From: Anastatus disparis
Lineage: Eukaryota > Arthropoda > Insecta > Hymenoptera > Eupelmidae
Assembly (NCBI GenBank): GCA_017163975.1
Contig: JAFFSR010000004.1
Coordinates: 1,116,001-1,180,000, forward strand
Direction of reading: 5' to 3'
Length of the DNA stretch: 64,000 nt
The notes under the pieces were generated by a model. That model was not told the DNA's origin. It ran no database searches and saw only the letters and a list, made by a program, of their open reading frames with translations. Below are positions 36,901-49,796 of this stretch, piece after piece. A program made the position numbers and the translations under genes. Position 1 is the first letter of the stretch. Each line of letters opens with the position of its first letter.

Positions 36901-38613
36901 TGAGCTTAAATTTTTGTTTGTCATATTTTCGCAATTTGTTTTGATTTCGTTTAATTTGAATATCATTTGAATTCTCAATTTTTTTCAATTGAACATGTCG
37001 AATAAACATTTAATCGATCCTTTAGTTTTATTTCTCTTGTTAATTTAAATAAAATTAATCAAGAAAGTATTGATTTTGTATTATATTCTTATTAAACATT
37101 AAAGAAAAAAATTAAGAGAAAAATCAGCAAGCAAGTTGAGATAAACGTCATGCCGAGCATGTGTATTGATAAAAGTCGGTTACGAGAAATGAAGGCGAAG
37201 TAAATTCCTCGGCAACAAAAAAAAGTCAATTCAAAAAACACGAACGTTTTGCTTTGAAATAAAAAAAGGAAAAACTCTTCTCGCCGATCGCGAAACGGAT
37301 GAACGGCTAAAATCGTTCTGACAGTCGAAAAAAGAAGAAGGAAGAAACAGTGAAAGAAAGTAAAACATTGAAAAAAGAAAAACGTAAAGATACGATATTA
37401 CTGAAAATGATATAGACAGAGACGAGTGATTCTGCGTTTTCTCTCTGGTATGTATTTCTTCTTTGCTTGGTAATATATGTACTTTTATATTTTTCTTATT
37501 TTTAAACAAGTATCAGGAAATTTAATACGAATTCGACATAATAAAAGATGGACAAAACGATTTTAAGAATTGAAAAAAACGAAACATTCTTATTCATATA
37601 ATTTTAAATATTTTAAAATTAATTATCAGATGGTGCATTTAAAATGTTAGCATTATAATTGCATTTGTACGTATCATGTAAAAAGCAATTTATCTCAATA
37701 TCCGAGAAAACGATTGGAGATATGATAATTTTGTCAGCTCTCTATACTTCCGTCTTCTTTATATTCACACCACCCATGCCTACTCGGATCTTTTCCACGC
37801 CTTTTCCTTTTCGCTCCGACAATCCGAAAGCTAAACTTTAACACTCTAGCTGTTCGATCATATTTTGCATACATAATATTAGGGAAAAGAAATATTCAAC
37901 TGGTTATTTCTTTGAATCCTTGTATAGGTTAATCTGATTAGTTTGCGTGATTTTGTTCTTAATAATATGATAAGAAATAACAAGAATCAAAATATTTTCG
38001 GATAATATTTGTAAGTTTGTGTTATTTTTTGTTGTATTGTACTGCATCTGTTTTAATTATATAATTTTGAAGCTTTTTGCTTAGCTCACATTCATCACAT
38101 TAAAAAATAGTTTATATGAAATATATTTTGACAGCTAAAAACGCATTGGATTCATATAAAAATATTTAATCGATCATGATTGTAACCAATATATTGGCTT
38201 TCCGATTCGCTAAAGATTAATATTGCATTAACTATTATTTACGTTATAATGTTTATGTAATGGTAAATGTTAAAAAAGAAAAGGCTCTAAGTATCATTGG
38301 AGTCTGTAATTATAATTTTGATTGATTGGAAATTAAGCCTAAGCTCGTACTTATAAGCTTAGGTCTTCCTATTAATTCCTCAATTTATTAAAAAGAGCTA
38401 TTTGTCATAAAATTGACTTTTAACGAAATTTTATTAACCCAAAAAGATATGTTTCTTTGTATAATTAAGAAATGATTTAATTATAATGTAATTCTTTGTA
38501 TTACAGTATATTTATTGTTTCATTTTAATAATTGTTAAGTAATGATTTTCAAAAAATTGAAGATTAAAGTAGTTATAAAAATGAAAATTTCCAAATTTTG
38601 ATGTACAAAAATA

Positions 38614-38652
38614 AAATATTATTTATAACTTATTATGTAATAAATAATATTT
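38614..38652. repeat. Perfect 13-bp AT hairpin
   Basis: AAATATTATTTAT at 38614-38626 and its exact complement at 38640-38652 are separated by 13 bases. It is AT-only, so it may be chance. Confidence 0.4.
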
Positions 38653-39611
38653 TCTCACGCAAGGAAAACGGTAAGAATATCTTGTTCACGTCTTATATAA
38701 CAAGCTGTCAGAAGAAAATTCCTAGTGCTTTCTCATATCAGTGCGTGATTTCAAGATAATTTGGTTCACGAAAATAGAAAAAATTTTCTTATAACCTTCG
38801 AGAATTTTCTAAAGTTAATTTACTAACCTTCATACTTAAATATAAAACTATCTAGCACTTACATAAATTTTTGAAATGAGACATAAAAAAGGTGTAATTA
38901 ATGTTTAATTTAGATAGAATGTTATATTAATACAAGGAAAAAAGTGATCTGAAACATTTCATAATTTATTAAAATAATTGATTTCCTTATTTTTTTTTAA
39001 AAGTTAACAGAAAGATCATTAGCTATAGGCAAAGAACGTAATTAGTTTGTTATCATGGATTTATATCAATTTACTTTCGTATATAAAAATTAAAAAAATT
39101 GTGTTAACGTATAAAAATAATTGAGAAAAATAATAATTTAATACCTTATTCAAGTTTAATCGTTTAAAATAATAATTTAATTTTTCATAAATTACTCAAA
39201 CATGATTCCGAAAGTTATATGTAAATTCACTTACGCTAAATAGAATAAATTTTCCTGCTAAATTAAAATTTTTCTTTTTTAAAAAATGTTATCAATTATC
39301 GTTAACAACTTTTTTTTTTCACTTTATAAATTTCCCCTTTTTTTCAACGTAAAAGTCAATTTGTTCGCTCTCACCATTTTTCGCCCATTTTGCCATTTCC
39401 CATCCGTTCGTATATAAACGTTAACTTAGTAATAGGACACACACAGTTTGCAAACACTAATCGCTCTCAAACTCATCCTGAATTCATCGATGTTACTATC
39501 AAAGGAATAGCAGCGTGCGAATAACATTGAGCTTCATACTAGCCACTACATACCGCTTCAAGTATTGCCAAGCATTCCTATCTCTCTTTACCTCTCTCCC
39601 TCTCCCACTTT

Positions 39612-39614
<3 letters not shown>

Positions 39615-39647
<33 letters not shown>
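39615..39647. repeat. (TC)16 microsatellite
   Basis: A 33-base pure TC array, the longest GA/CT run in the window. Confidence 0.95.
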
Positions 39648-39651
<4 letters not shown>

Positions 39652-41346
39652 TTCATGTTATATGTATGGCTCTCTGTATATGCATCTATCAATTTATTCG
39701 AATGTAGAATAAATTAAATTATCCCTTAGCGAGAGAGTAATAAACTATGATTTTGAAGATGAATTTTATTGAAACCTTAAAAAAATACATCATATTATAC
39801 TTTACTAGGTACATATATTCTATTTTATTATTTCAGTTTTATTTACTAAAATTCTTGTGAGTTATAATTATAATAAATATGTATCCTTTAATATCATTGC
39901 ACGTTAGTTATTATCTTTGATTAGATATAAAAAATTCCTAATGTTACGTTAATGTATTAGATACAAGTTTAAAATAGAAAAAAAGTACTGTTATATAAGA
40001 AAATTTGCAAAACTAAATAATGAATATTTATGCGTTTGAATTTAATAGAATAAAAAAATTCGTCTGTAAATTGGTTTTTAAATTGAAAATTTAACGACTG
40101 GTTGGTAATGTTTTAATTATAAATAAAGTAAATACTACAATTTTCCTTCTATACGTTGAAACATCAAAGATGCTTTTAATGTTGCAGATTAACATTACTT
40201 CCTTTTCAATATGTTCATCTTTGATAACTTTCTCAAAAAGTAAAACGAATCCACAAATATTTTTCATTTGCGAGTAACAGTTTGTACCGTAAAAGTTTTT
40301 CACGATATACGTATATAAGCGGTTTCAACTTTCAAATAAAAAATAAAAAAAAAAGAGAGAAAAATGAAAAGAAAAAGGAACTATGAAGCCCAGCATTTGG
40401 AATATTTTTTATTCTATTAAAAAAAGCTTCCTCTGTACCTTTATTGAAACACACTCGAAAACTACTTCTTTTGCCATTTTTTTACTTTAAATAAAAAAAA
40501 AGAAGAAAAAAATCCTGTTTCTCTTTGTCTCATTCTTTCTCTTCTATCCCCCTGAAACGCTATGCTCTTTCATCGGCATTCCAAGCCGAATTTTCCCTGG
40601 CGTTCCTAGCGATCCTACCTACCTACCTCTTTTACTTTTACCCTCCACCCTGTGAAATAAAAAAAAGCTTCAAGAATAGTTCTCTCTGCCGCGCAAAGGA
40701 ACGAATGGGGCGGAAGCTTCGTTTCGCGCTTATATAGTAGCAAAGTAGAAAGCTGATGCAAGAAGAGAAAATCAGTATAAAAGTGAAAAGAGTAAGAGAG
40801 ATAAAGACTGAAAATACTGGCGAGAAAAAAGAAAATTTAAAGTTTTAACTGAAGAAAGGAGAAATGAGATAGAATTACAGCTGGAAAGATTTTGATTTGA
40901 TTTATTCATTTCATGTTGATGGTATATTGGTATTTTATTTTTACTAAATAAGATAAAATGATTAACCAAGATAATTTTTTAAATTTTATAGGTTACCTTA
41001 AAAATTAAATCGTAACATAGACTAAATGAAGATACTAAATGAAGCGGCGGTTTTTTTAAATCTATTCAACATAAAATGAAAGCCAGGTATACGTAATGCT
41101 TATTCACTTTTTTTAAATTAAATTTTCTTCTCAATTAAAATTCATTTCATGAATATTCATGTCAAAAATTCGTTATTAAAAATAAACCTGACATATGTTA
41201 TTGTGCATTATCTATTTTAACGTTGTCAAGAAATTGAAGTTATGAGAGAAGGCATTACTGTGCACTAAATATGACAACAACTACTACTAACAACTAATAC
41301 TAACAACTGACAAATTTTTTATCATAAAGTGCATTTATTATTTATA

Positions 41347-41541
41347 CACGGATAAAAACATTTGTGTAATCTGTTAACTTTTTTCGTCTGTTACTTAATG
41401 TCTTGTTAAATCAACAGACACAAGTATTTCAATTTAAAATGTATATTACATTTTTCACGGATAGTTTGTCTGTTAAAGTAACAGACATTTTTGTCTGTAA
41501 ACAGTTTTTAACAGACGTGTCTGTTAATATTTCTAACCATG
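41347..41541. mobile_element. Degenerate TA-flanked MITE with TCTGTTA motifs
   Basis: Ends CACGGATAAAAACATTT and (complement) CATGGTTAGAAATATTA match at about 11 of 17 positions and sit between TA dinucleotides at 41345-41346 and 41542-41543. Inside are at least seven copies of TCTGTTA or its complement TAACAGA, several as tight inverted pairs (for example TCTGTTAAAGTAACAGA at 41469-41485). This suggests an old palindromic element of Tc1/mariner type. The internal motif cluster could alternatively be a multi-site binding array. Confidence 0.45.
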
Positions 41542-44500
41542 TACTGTATTTAAGTTTGATTTCTTTAGTGATATAATAGCAACTATAAGCAGTTTTTTTT
41601 TATCAAATATTATAAACGTACATATGTATTTACTTAATAAAGCTTTTCACACCTAAAAAAGTGAAAAAAAAAAGATTTTATTTTCTTATGACCAAATTTA
41701 AGTTCTTGAGACTTCTAATTGCATGTTTACATATTAAACATTTTTAATTTTATGATTTTAAATTTAGACTGTAATAATTAACCACTGCAATCACCCTTTT
41801 TTATCCTACGTATTTAACTTGAAAAGCAGCTTAAAATTTTTGAATAAGTAAATATTTTTATCGCAGCTTTTAAAATTTAAATTTTTAAAAAGACTCCCTT
41901 CGTATACACCATAAATTTTAGAAATTAAATAAAAATTAGATATTAAGGATAAATTTTATATACCAAAACACTTTTCTTCAATTGACCTAAAGTTTCTCTA
42001 CCCTTTACAAAATGTTTTATGACAGTTTCTGCAGTCTTTTGAAACGAGGATATTCACGAGAAGTAACAAAATTTTTTCACATTTTTTTCATGAAACTAAA
42101 TTTTTCTATAGCCTTACATAGAAAGTATACAAACTAAAGGAGTAAGTAGAAGACCAAAAATTAAAAACAGAGTAACAAAGATAGTCCAGCCATTACGATA
42201 GTGCAAAAAAGAAAAAAAAAACTAGAACAAGAGAAATAGAAAAGTTAAAAGGTAAAAGAGTTCCGTCCCAGCGGCGTGATTAAAATAGTTTACAAGCGTT
42301 GCATACATGTATTCTCTATACCTTTCGACGGAAGCGACGACTACGAAGGATTCGAAAAATAAAAGAAACAAGAGACTAAACAACTGAACAAGATAGAAAG
42401 AAATCTATATATAGGTTGCACCATGCAAGGCACGTAAACACATCGGCCATTTCCTTTGTGGGAGATGCCAACGGACAGATTGGAAAACATTTGTCTCGGG
42501 GAAAAGCTCGAAAAGGGAGAGGAAAGTACGTTTTGCGCGTGCCGGAGATGGATAGCCTTAACCTAAACCGATCGAGAAGCTATCCTCCTTCTCCTCTTTA
42601 CTCCCCTCTAGCGTGTTAGCCTTTTTACGATCAATCGCTTCCGAAACTTGAACGTCAATTTGTTTAAACGATTGTCTATCTAGAGACTCTGAGTATCGTT
42701 TTGTTCGATCAATTGTTTACTTTATCGCTGAAATAACATTGCTTAAAAGACTATATATTTTAGAGAAGGTGAATTTTTTAATAGAATTACATGGATATTG
42801 TAACTTATTGCTGTCCTACTGCTTAATCACGAATATTATGATATTGTTTAATAAAAATTCATTATAAAAGTTTAACAATATAATTTTGCTTCGTAGTTGA
42901 AAAGTTCCGTTTTATTGGATCATGGATAAATCTCTTTACTCATAAAGATTTGATATTGTTACATAAATTAATGTTCATTATGTAAACTTACTGATTTTAT
43001 ATTTAAAAATAACTTGAAATAAAATTTATTCCATCATTAATTTTCAACATAGATTCCTTTTTTTCATATTTTCGTAGTTTTTGATTATTAATTTTTTAAT
43101 CGATAAAAAATAATTATTGATTCACGATGAATCAAAACCGAAATTCAATTAATATTGACCTATAAATTCTTTAACTTTCAGTAACAAAATCCTAACAAGT
43201 GTTCGACTAATTAACCAAAATCACCATTGATTTAAAGTAAAGAGTTATCGAAGCAAACAGAAATCCATTAAAACAACGTTCCTAGTGAGATATAACAAAC
43301 GTCCGAACGAGCCAAGAAGCAAAAGTGCCACGGCAACATATATAAAAAGTCATGAAGAGAAGAGGGTTATATGCAGAAGAGTTTGCCCGCGAAAAACGTT
43401 GGTACTCTGCCAGAAGGAAGTAGGAAAGAGAAATTAAAGTGGGAAAAGGATATCGAGGAACGATGACAGACAAATAGACGGCGTGCAGTCGTAGAAGAAG
43501 AACGGCAGTCAAGAACAAAAAAAAAGAAGAAAAAAAGAAGAGGTAAAAGTCAGTAGTTGAGTGAACAAACTCTCCCTCTCTCCTTCTCTCTTACTTTCCC
43601 GTTAGGGGCAGCATATTGTAATGCGTCGAGAAGTTGGCGAATAAATCGAAGAAGCGTTGAGAGTAAAATTAGATAACAACTCTCGTTGCCTTGGCTTTTG
43701 CCAATGTGACAGAGAAGGAGACCAAGAAAAAAAAGAGAGAAAAGAATAGGGAGAAAAAGAAAGAAAAGAAAAATTCTTTTCAGAACTTTTAAGGACTGTC
43801 CTCTCATTCCTTTGGGGTTCACCAAACGGTCGAATACTCTTCTTTCTCTTTCTCTCACATCTATTTAGACTTGCACAACCTCTCATTATGTCAACTTCTT
43901 TTTTTTTCTTTTCTCTTTCTTTATTTCTTCCTTTCTCCTGCATACGTAGACATGCAGTTCACTCTTCTTGCCTTTCTGTTTTACTAACTCATCCACTTAC
44001 TCTTTTAATCGTTATATAGCACGACCTTTTTTCCCTTTTATTCTGTCGTCCACTCTAAACTTGCTGCTGTATTCGCTTAGTTTCTTCTTTAATCAAGTTC
44101 TTTTTTTCTAATCCCTTTTTTCACAAAACTTGTATTCTTTAAGTTTGTTGTAATTTAAATATTATATTATTAATACTGATGAAATTATTTGTCTTCTTTT
44201 TATAAAAGTATGAATAAATGGATTTAAAAATGTAATTTGCAACCACTAGATTATTATCAAATGTATGTTGCATAATTTTTAAATATGTAAATATTGTCCC
44301 AGATTTATTTAAATATACTTCACTATAATTAAATTTAATGCGAAACTGTATTATTAAATTTGAAATTTATTTTCAAAATTACATAAATTATTTTATTTTA
44401 TTTTTTCATTAGAATTTGTCTTGAAAATTCACAAGTCTTTCTTGTCCTTTTATCGTTTCATTCTCAAATTTTTTTTTCTTCATTCTTAAGTTCTTTTTTT

Positions 44501-45399
44501 CGTGTCAGAATCCGACTTTGTCGACGTCGTGCTCATTTATCTACGGCTTATATTATTAGGCGTCGCCCTCGGTTTTCAACATTCGTTCTTTCCACAAAAT
44601 AAATCGCATCGTGAGTGAGAGAAAGAGAGAGAAAGTAAAAACAGCAAGTTTTGGCGCCATCAAGCCGTCCTGTTGCCTTTTTATATGTTACTACACTTTT
44701 ATATGTATACATTTAACCCTGTTGCTAGTGGGATTTGTTTTTTTTTTTAAGCATTCATGGAAAACCCAAAAGTAAATTTCCACCAGAGTTCACAAGATAA
44801 CTCAAGACAAATTATAAAATATATCAATTATATGTCTCCGATTGATTTTTTTTTATTTTGCATAAACTACATAAAGTACTATTTTGATAGTGACATTCAA
44901 TTTTATCAGGGATGGTTATGAATTTTCTCAAAAGGATTTTATGTTAATTATTTTATTCTATTTAATAATTATAAATATTATATAAGTAATATGTACGAAG
45001 TAATTTAAAAACTTTTTACTCTATCATTTAAATTGATCAGGAATTCTTTTGTGACTTGAATAATATTTTTTTAGGCCCCAATGCTACATGGAATGCCTTA
45101 TATTAAGTGAGAAAAAATTAAAAATAAATATTTAGAAAAAACAGAGAATTATAATTTATAAAATCCAAAATTTTTTATCAAAAATGTCTTTATTGTTATA
45201 TTTAAAAATATCAGAAAATTATTGAAAAGTTAAAAATAATAATAATCTCACCATGATAACGTTACTACATAAAATGATTTACTAATTTAAGAACCTTCTT
45301 AATTCTGATGAAACATCGCATCAAGCTACTAAACATACCAAAGCTATAAGCCTTCAATGTCCCTTTACTAGATTAATGAAATTATGATTGGTCTTATCC

Positions 45400-45435
45400 T
45401 CGACGACGTCGTCGTTGTCGTCGTAGTCGTAGTCG
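45400..45435. repeat. GTC/GTA trinucleotide tract
   Basis: GACGACGTCGTCG followed by GTCGTCGTAGTCGTAGTCG. The second half repeats the tract at 24132-24150 exactly over 19 bases. Confidence 0.8.
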
Positions 45436-46184
45436 ATATTGGCCCTTGCGTGTATAACAGTGTTACGCAGTTTCGATTGTCGTAAATCTCAAGCGATCAC
45501 CATTATCATTATCTATCTCTCCCTAGTCCGACATCCTCGCCTCGTTAACGCAAAGATTACATATCTTTGGAATCCCCTTTCCTTGATAAGCAATGCTCGC
45601 AGTAGAGACATATTCCTTCCTTCTCACTCTCACTATGACTCTCTCTTTCTCTCTCATTCTGCTTCTCAAGTATCTTAGATGGACCTTATGATTTTGTGAA
45701 GATGATTCATTATAAATGTGATGATAACTACATGCTTGATCTTAATAAAGCTCAGATTATATTATCATATTTAATGATATTATAGATAAATCAGCTGTTA
45801 TTTCGTCATAAAAAAACAAATAATTCAAATCATAAATAAAAAAAAATATTATTTGAAGATAGATATCTTTTAAATTTATAAGTTAATATTTAAAAACATA
45901 ATTAATGTAAATTGTTCTTATGAAATATGTTATGCATTTTAGATATACAAGGAAAGTGCGTTGTATTTGAATATCGGATTTTTTTCCAACTTTGGGATAT
46001 TTTTTCTTTGGTCCTCGCTCGATTTTTCTATAGTTATAATTGGAAATTTAAAAAAAAAAAGTAATTTTTGCTATATAGTTGCACAGTTTTTAAATTAAAT
46101 ATTCGATAAATATTATTTAATATGTATTAAAATTTAGATAAAAATATTTCTATTGAAAGATATTTGTTCAGAAAACTCATTAAA

Positions 46185-46560
46185 CGGTTATAAAAGAAGA
46201 ATGTCCATGAGGTGATTTGTAATATTGATATCAAACAGCTTTTATATTTCCATCATTAGGAAAATGAAGTTATATTAAATTAGTTAACATCTCTTTGGGA
46301 AAACAAGAAAACATGTAATTACTTTATTAAACTTTCCAAATGTCGGACAAAATTTTGATTATTTCACTTATTTTTGAAATTTTTATCGATTATTTTCTAA
46401 CATTTCTCTTTATTTCTCCACATTATTTTATTTTCATGCTATTATTAAACGTAAGTATCAATAACAGATTTTTATGTTCCTCTGTGTTTCCTTATTTCGT
46501 ACGAGTTTGTGAGTACTCTCCTTTAGATGAAAATTTGTGTAGAAAAATAATGCTACATTC
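46185..46560 (+). repeat. R1 family repeat, copy 4
   Basis: It starts TATAAAAGAAGAATGTCC, followed by GGTGATTTGTAATATTGATA and ATCAAACAGCTTTTATATTT, aligned with the other copies. From 46340 an ATG frame runs 78 codons to 46576: M-S-D-K-I-L-I-I-S-L, later L-L-L-N-V-S-I-N-N-R-F. It is hydrophobic at its start and more polar, with several C, in its last third. Similarity to the 30656-30817 frame fades after the N-N-R-F motif, though the nucleotide alignment continues to about 46545. The upstream block carries stops in the shared frame, so the copy as a whole is not one intact gene. Confidence 0.6.
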
Positions 46561-47955
46561 CAGTCTAAATTTTTAATTTTTATTCATTCATAATTTTTGG
46601 ACAAAATTAAGTTTTTAGACCTTTTTTTAAATTCAAAATTCAAATGCATTATAATGTAATAGTTAAAATTTTAACTTGAGCAAACTAAATGTCACATTGA
46701 ATTATAATAAAAACAAAACATGAAAGAATATGAATAATCGTTACATGAACGAATATGATTTAATGGGATTCGATAATTCAATCGAATGAATGAGCTATTA
46801 CTGTTCGGCAATAACGCATTCACATCTGATATATAATATTTGTACTGCATAAACTATTGCAGTATTCATGAAGTAAATCATGTATCAGAATAGTGATTAG
46901 ATTCAATTTTACAATATTTAACGTGTTTAGTTTATTAAATTAAGTATAAATGAAACGAATAATTGTTTAATGGTATATTTAAGATTTGATGCACGGTAAA
47001 AGATTAAATAGTAACATTTACGTAAGCAATTATAAATAAAACAGAGGAATTTCATAAAATGATATCTATTTACCGAACTTTTGGCTCGTGAATATTATAT
47101 GTAAATACATTAGATTCATATTTCATGTCCTCATACGTGCTGCAGATTATCATTAATTTATGCTCTAGTTAGGAGGATCACTTAAACGAGACACATATTT
47201 TATTTTCTCTGAAGGAATTTTTTTTTGTTAACACATTTTTCATGAGAAACAAAAACAAAGAGGTTGGATTTATTATGTTCTGGTTTTTTGATAAATATTA
47301 TAATTACTTAGGAATGTTTTATTTGAAGTAATTAATATAAGTGAATTGCGCCCTGATTTTATAAACTAGCTACAATTTAATAATTATTTCCTAATTTCAT
47401 TGGATCGAGGATTTTTTGAAACTTTAGTATTATATTTTCTGTAATAATGACTCACGATATTTTCATGTAAGCAAATATATTTTTTTATTTTGACGAAATT
47501 CATATTCTGATACTATTTCAGTAAACATATGGTTTTTTGAAGCATTCAAACAGAAAGATTATGAAGACCATTCATAAATATTAGGTATAAAATAATTTCT
47601 AAACTCCATAATACATATATATTATTGAAAATCATCAATAAAAATTCATTCATTTATTGTAGAGATAAATTTTTTTCTTTATTTTAAAATTTATGCACAA
47701 CTTAAACAATCATTATCTGATCAAAATTTAATACAAACTTAACTTATCAACTATTCAAAAAAACTGACACACAGTCACGATTCACAATACAGCTGTTTAG
47801 AATTCAAAATTCAAATTCTATTCCAAATTCTCGTTCTGTAACTACCAAACCGACAGTCCAACCGAATAAAACCTACGTTTCCCCCAATCCCACTAACAAA
47901 AGCTCTATAGGTATGAGTAACAATTGCGCATTTACGTAGTGGTAAAAAGAGCTAG

Positions 47956-47980
47956 TGAGAGAGAGAGAAAGAGAGCGAGG
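47956..47980. repeat. GA-rich tract
   Basis: Imperfect GA run ending in GAGCGAGGG, in the 47850-48480 island. Confidence 0.75.
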
Positions 47981-49780
47981 GCTAAAGCATTAAAGAAGAA
48001 TCGCTCGAGCTAAAGCGTAACTCGATTGTCGTCGAGCCAACCGAGTTAACAAGATCAAACATGCCGAGCGGTCGTCCGATAGAAATTGGCAGACAGTAGA
48101 ATTTCCTAGATGTAGCTGGAATGCGCAACGTGGTTTTGCGGACCACCACAAATGGCTAAAGGTATTAAAAAAAATAGAAATAGATATATAGAAACGTGAT
48201 GGCAAAATAATCATTCAGTTGAAGGTACACACTGTTACCTTTTTCCTCTGTGCCCTCTCTTGAATAAATTTACTCGTGCCATTTATTTTGGTTTTGTTGT
48301 ACACTTTCGTTTTAATGATTTAACTAGCCAAAAGCTTACTACTGTTTCTAGTATTGCAGCTGGAGTACTGGAAATAACTAATGGAAAAGGATTGTGTGAA
48401 GAGAGAGAGAGACAAGCTCATCTGTTTTTGGTATTGTCATCTTATGATGAATTCAGGTATTAACCTAGCTTAGAGTTTAACTTGGGTTTGTTTGATTATC
48501 GGTAGATTGTTAAACTGGGCATTTGTTTATTTACTGAACTTTTTTTTATCATGATGGGATTTTAATTCATACAAATCTTTACTATATAAAATGTTTAAAT
48601 AAAAATACTAATTGTAACAATTTTTTAAATATCTGACGATTAAAGTTAAAAGACTAGTATACAATAATTTGAACACTATTGCATTTAGTTATAATTTTAA
48701 CTTCAATTTTCATCATGTGCAAAGCAGATTCTAATGTTTCTAATCATTACAAAATATTTTACCTTAATTATCCTAATATATTTTCATCATACTTATTTCA
48801 ACATCAGAACAATAATAAGAAAGTTTGTTAGTCCATGCATATGAGACTATTATTTTTCTGAATTAAGATCATGCAAAATATTTGTTTTCGAATCTTTATA
48901 TTTATACCAAATACTAAAATTAAAAGAAAAAAAAATTGTTTATTCCCAACAATAAAAAAATATGGAAATATGAGCTTTGCAAACTATTCATCTCAAGCTA
49001 TTAAATACTAAATTTGTCTTTATTAGATTATAGGTAGATTTATCGTTACATAGCGATTTTAAACGTGATTAAACCAGTGTTATCCAAGAGAAATAGAACC
49101 CTATTGATTTCTGACGAGAGAATAATGTTCTTCCATAAACGATCATATCCTGAATAAATCATTTGATAAAATAGACCAGCTGTGACCGAACAAACCACCG
49201 GGTACAATAATAATGCATGTAGGCGCGTCACTATAAATTGATTATTTTTTTCTTATAAACGTAAACATTAATATTTTAATAGTATTTTAATACGTAAATG
49301 ATTTTTTTAGTTACAAGTTTGTTCTTATTTCTAAGTTTGATTTTAGTAATGGAAATAATGGGATTGACAAATAAATTATTTGTAAATTTTTAAATAATCA
49401 TTAACCATTTAAACTGATATACTTTTATATAATACTACTGTTACAAGGTTTAATTAAATAGATTATTTTTACTTATTTGGTAAATTTGATGGCCAGACTT
49501 TTTTGTCCATCCTTTTTCAACAATTTTCCTTTATTTCTAAAAATAATTTCATAATTTTGAATCCTTTGATAAATGCAGGTCTTGCTTACTATTGAACATA
49601 TAAATTAGTAGAACAATAGATAAGCAAAACGATATATCGTAGTTATGTCAATTCGCACGAATTGATCGTTAATAAGACCTTTAACATCGCAAACTATACT
49701 TCCTAAATGAGTTTTACGCGTCAACATATCAACATATTATGTATATATGTATACCTATTGCTCTTAGTACTACGTTCATT

Positions 49781-49796
49781 TCTCTCTCTCTCTCTC
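49781..49796. repeat. (TC)n microsatellite
   Basis: A 16-base TC run continuing as an imperfect CT tract to about 49808, followed by ATCTCGCGAGG, which contains the palindrome CTCGCGAG. Confidence 0.8.

Larger units (their letters stand above)
32001..40000. other. Gene-free stretch with one doubtful exon
   Basis: Islands lie at about 32000-32660, 33900-34400, 35270-35690, 36300-36890, 37130-37480 and 39300-39700. The 33969-34256 frame (95 codons) starts just after a GA run and ends in an F-rich tract; no family is recognised. AT-rich DNA without features covers about 34500-35250, 35700-36280 and 37850-39250, apart from a perfect 13-bp hairpin at 38614-38652. The possible exon at 33410 is listed separately. 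Confidence 0.6.
40001..48000. other. Gene-free stretch
   Basis: Islands lie at about 40300-40900, 42150-42720, 43250-44130, 44450-44720, 45380-45690 and 47850-48000. The 43250-44130 island switches from purine-rich to pyrimidine-rich near 43800 and leaves overlapping minus-strand frames of 78-113 codons that look compositional. AT-rich DNA with no visible feature covers 42750-43200, 44750-45350 and most of 46600-47800. No gene is supported. Confidence 0.6.

Noticed and set aside
43550..43943. Overlapping minus-strand frames of 102 and 113 codons
   Set aside because: Two overlapping frames are open at once in a purine-rich island, with no domain or splice context.
48346..48431. Possible exon after TATTGCAG
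   Set aside because: The acceptor is fair, but the frame crosses a GA run and the candidate donor GTATTG is weak.
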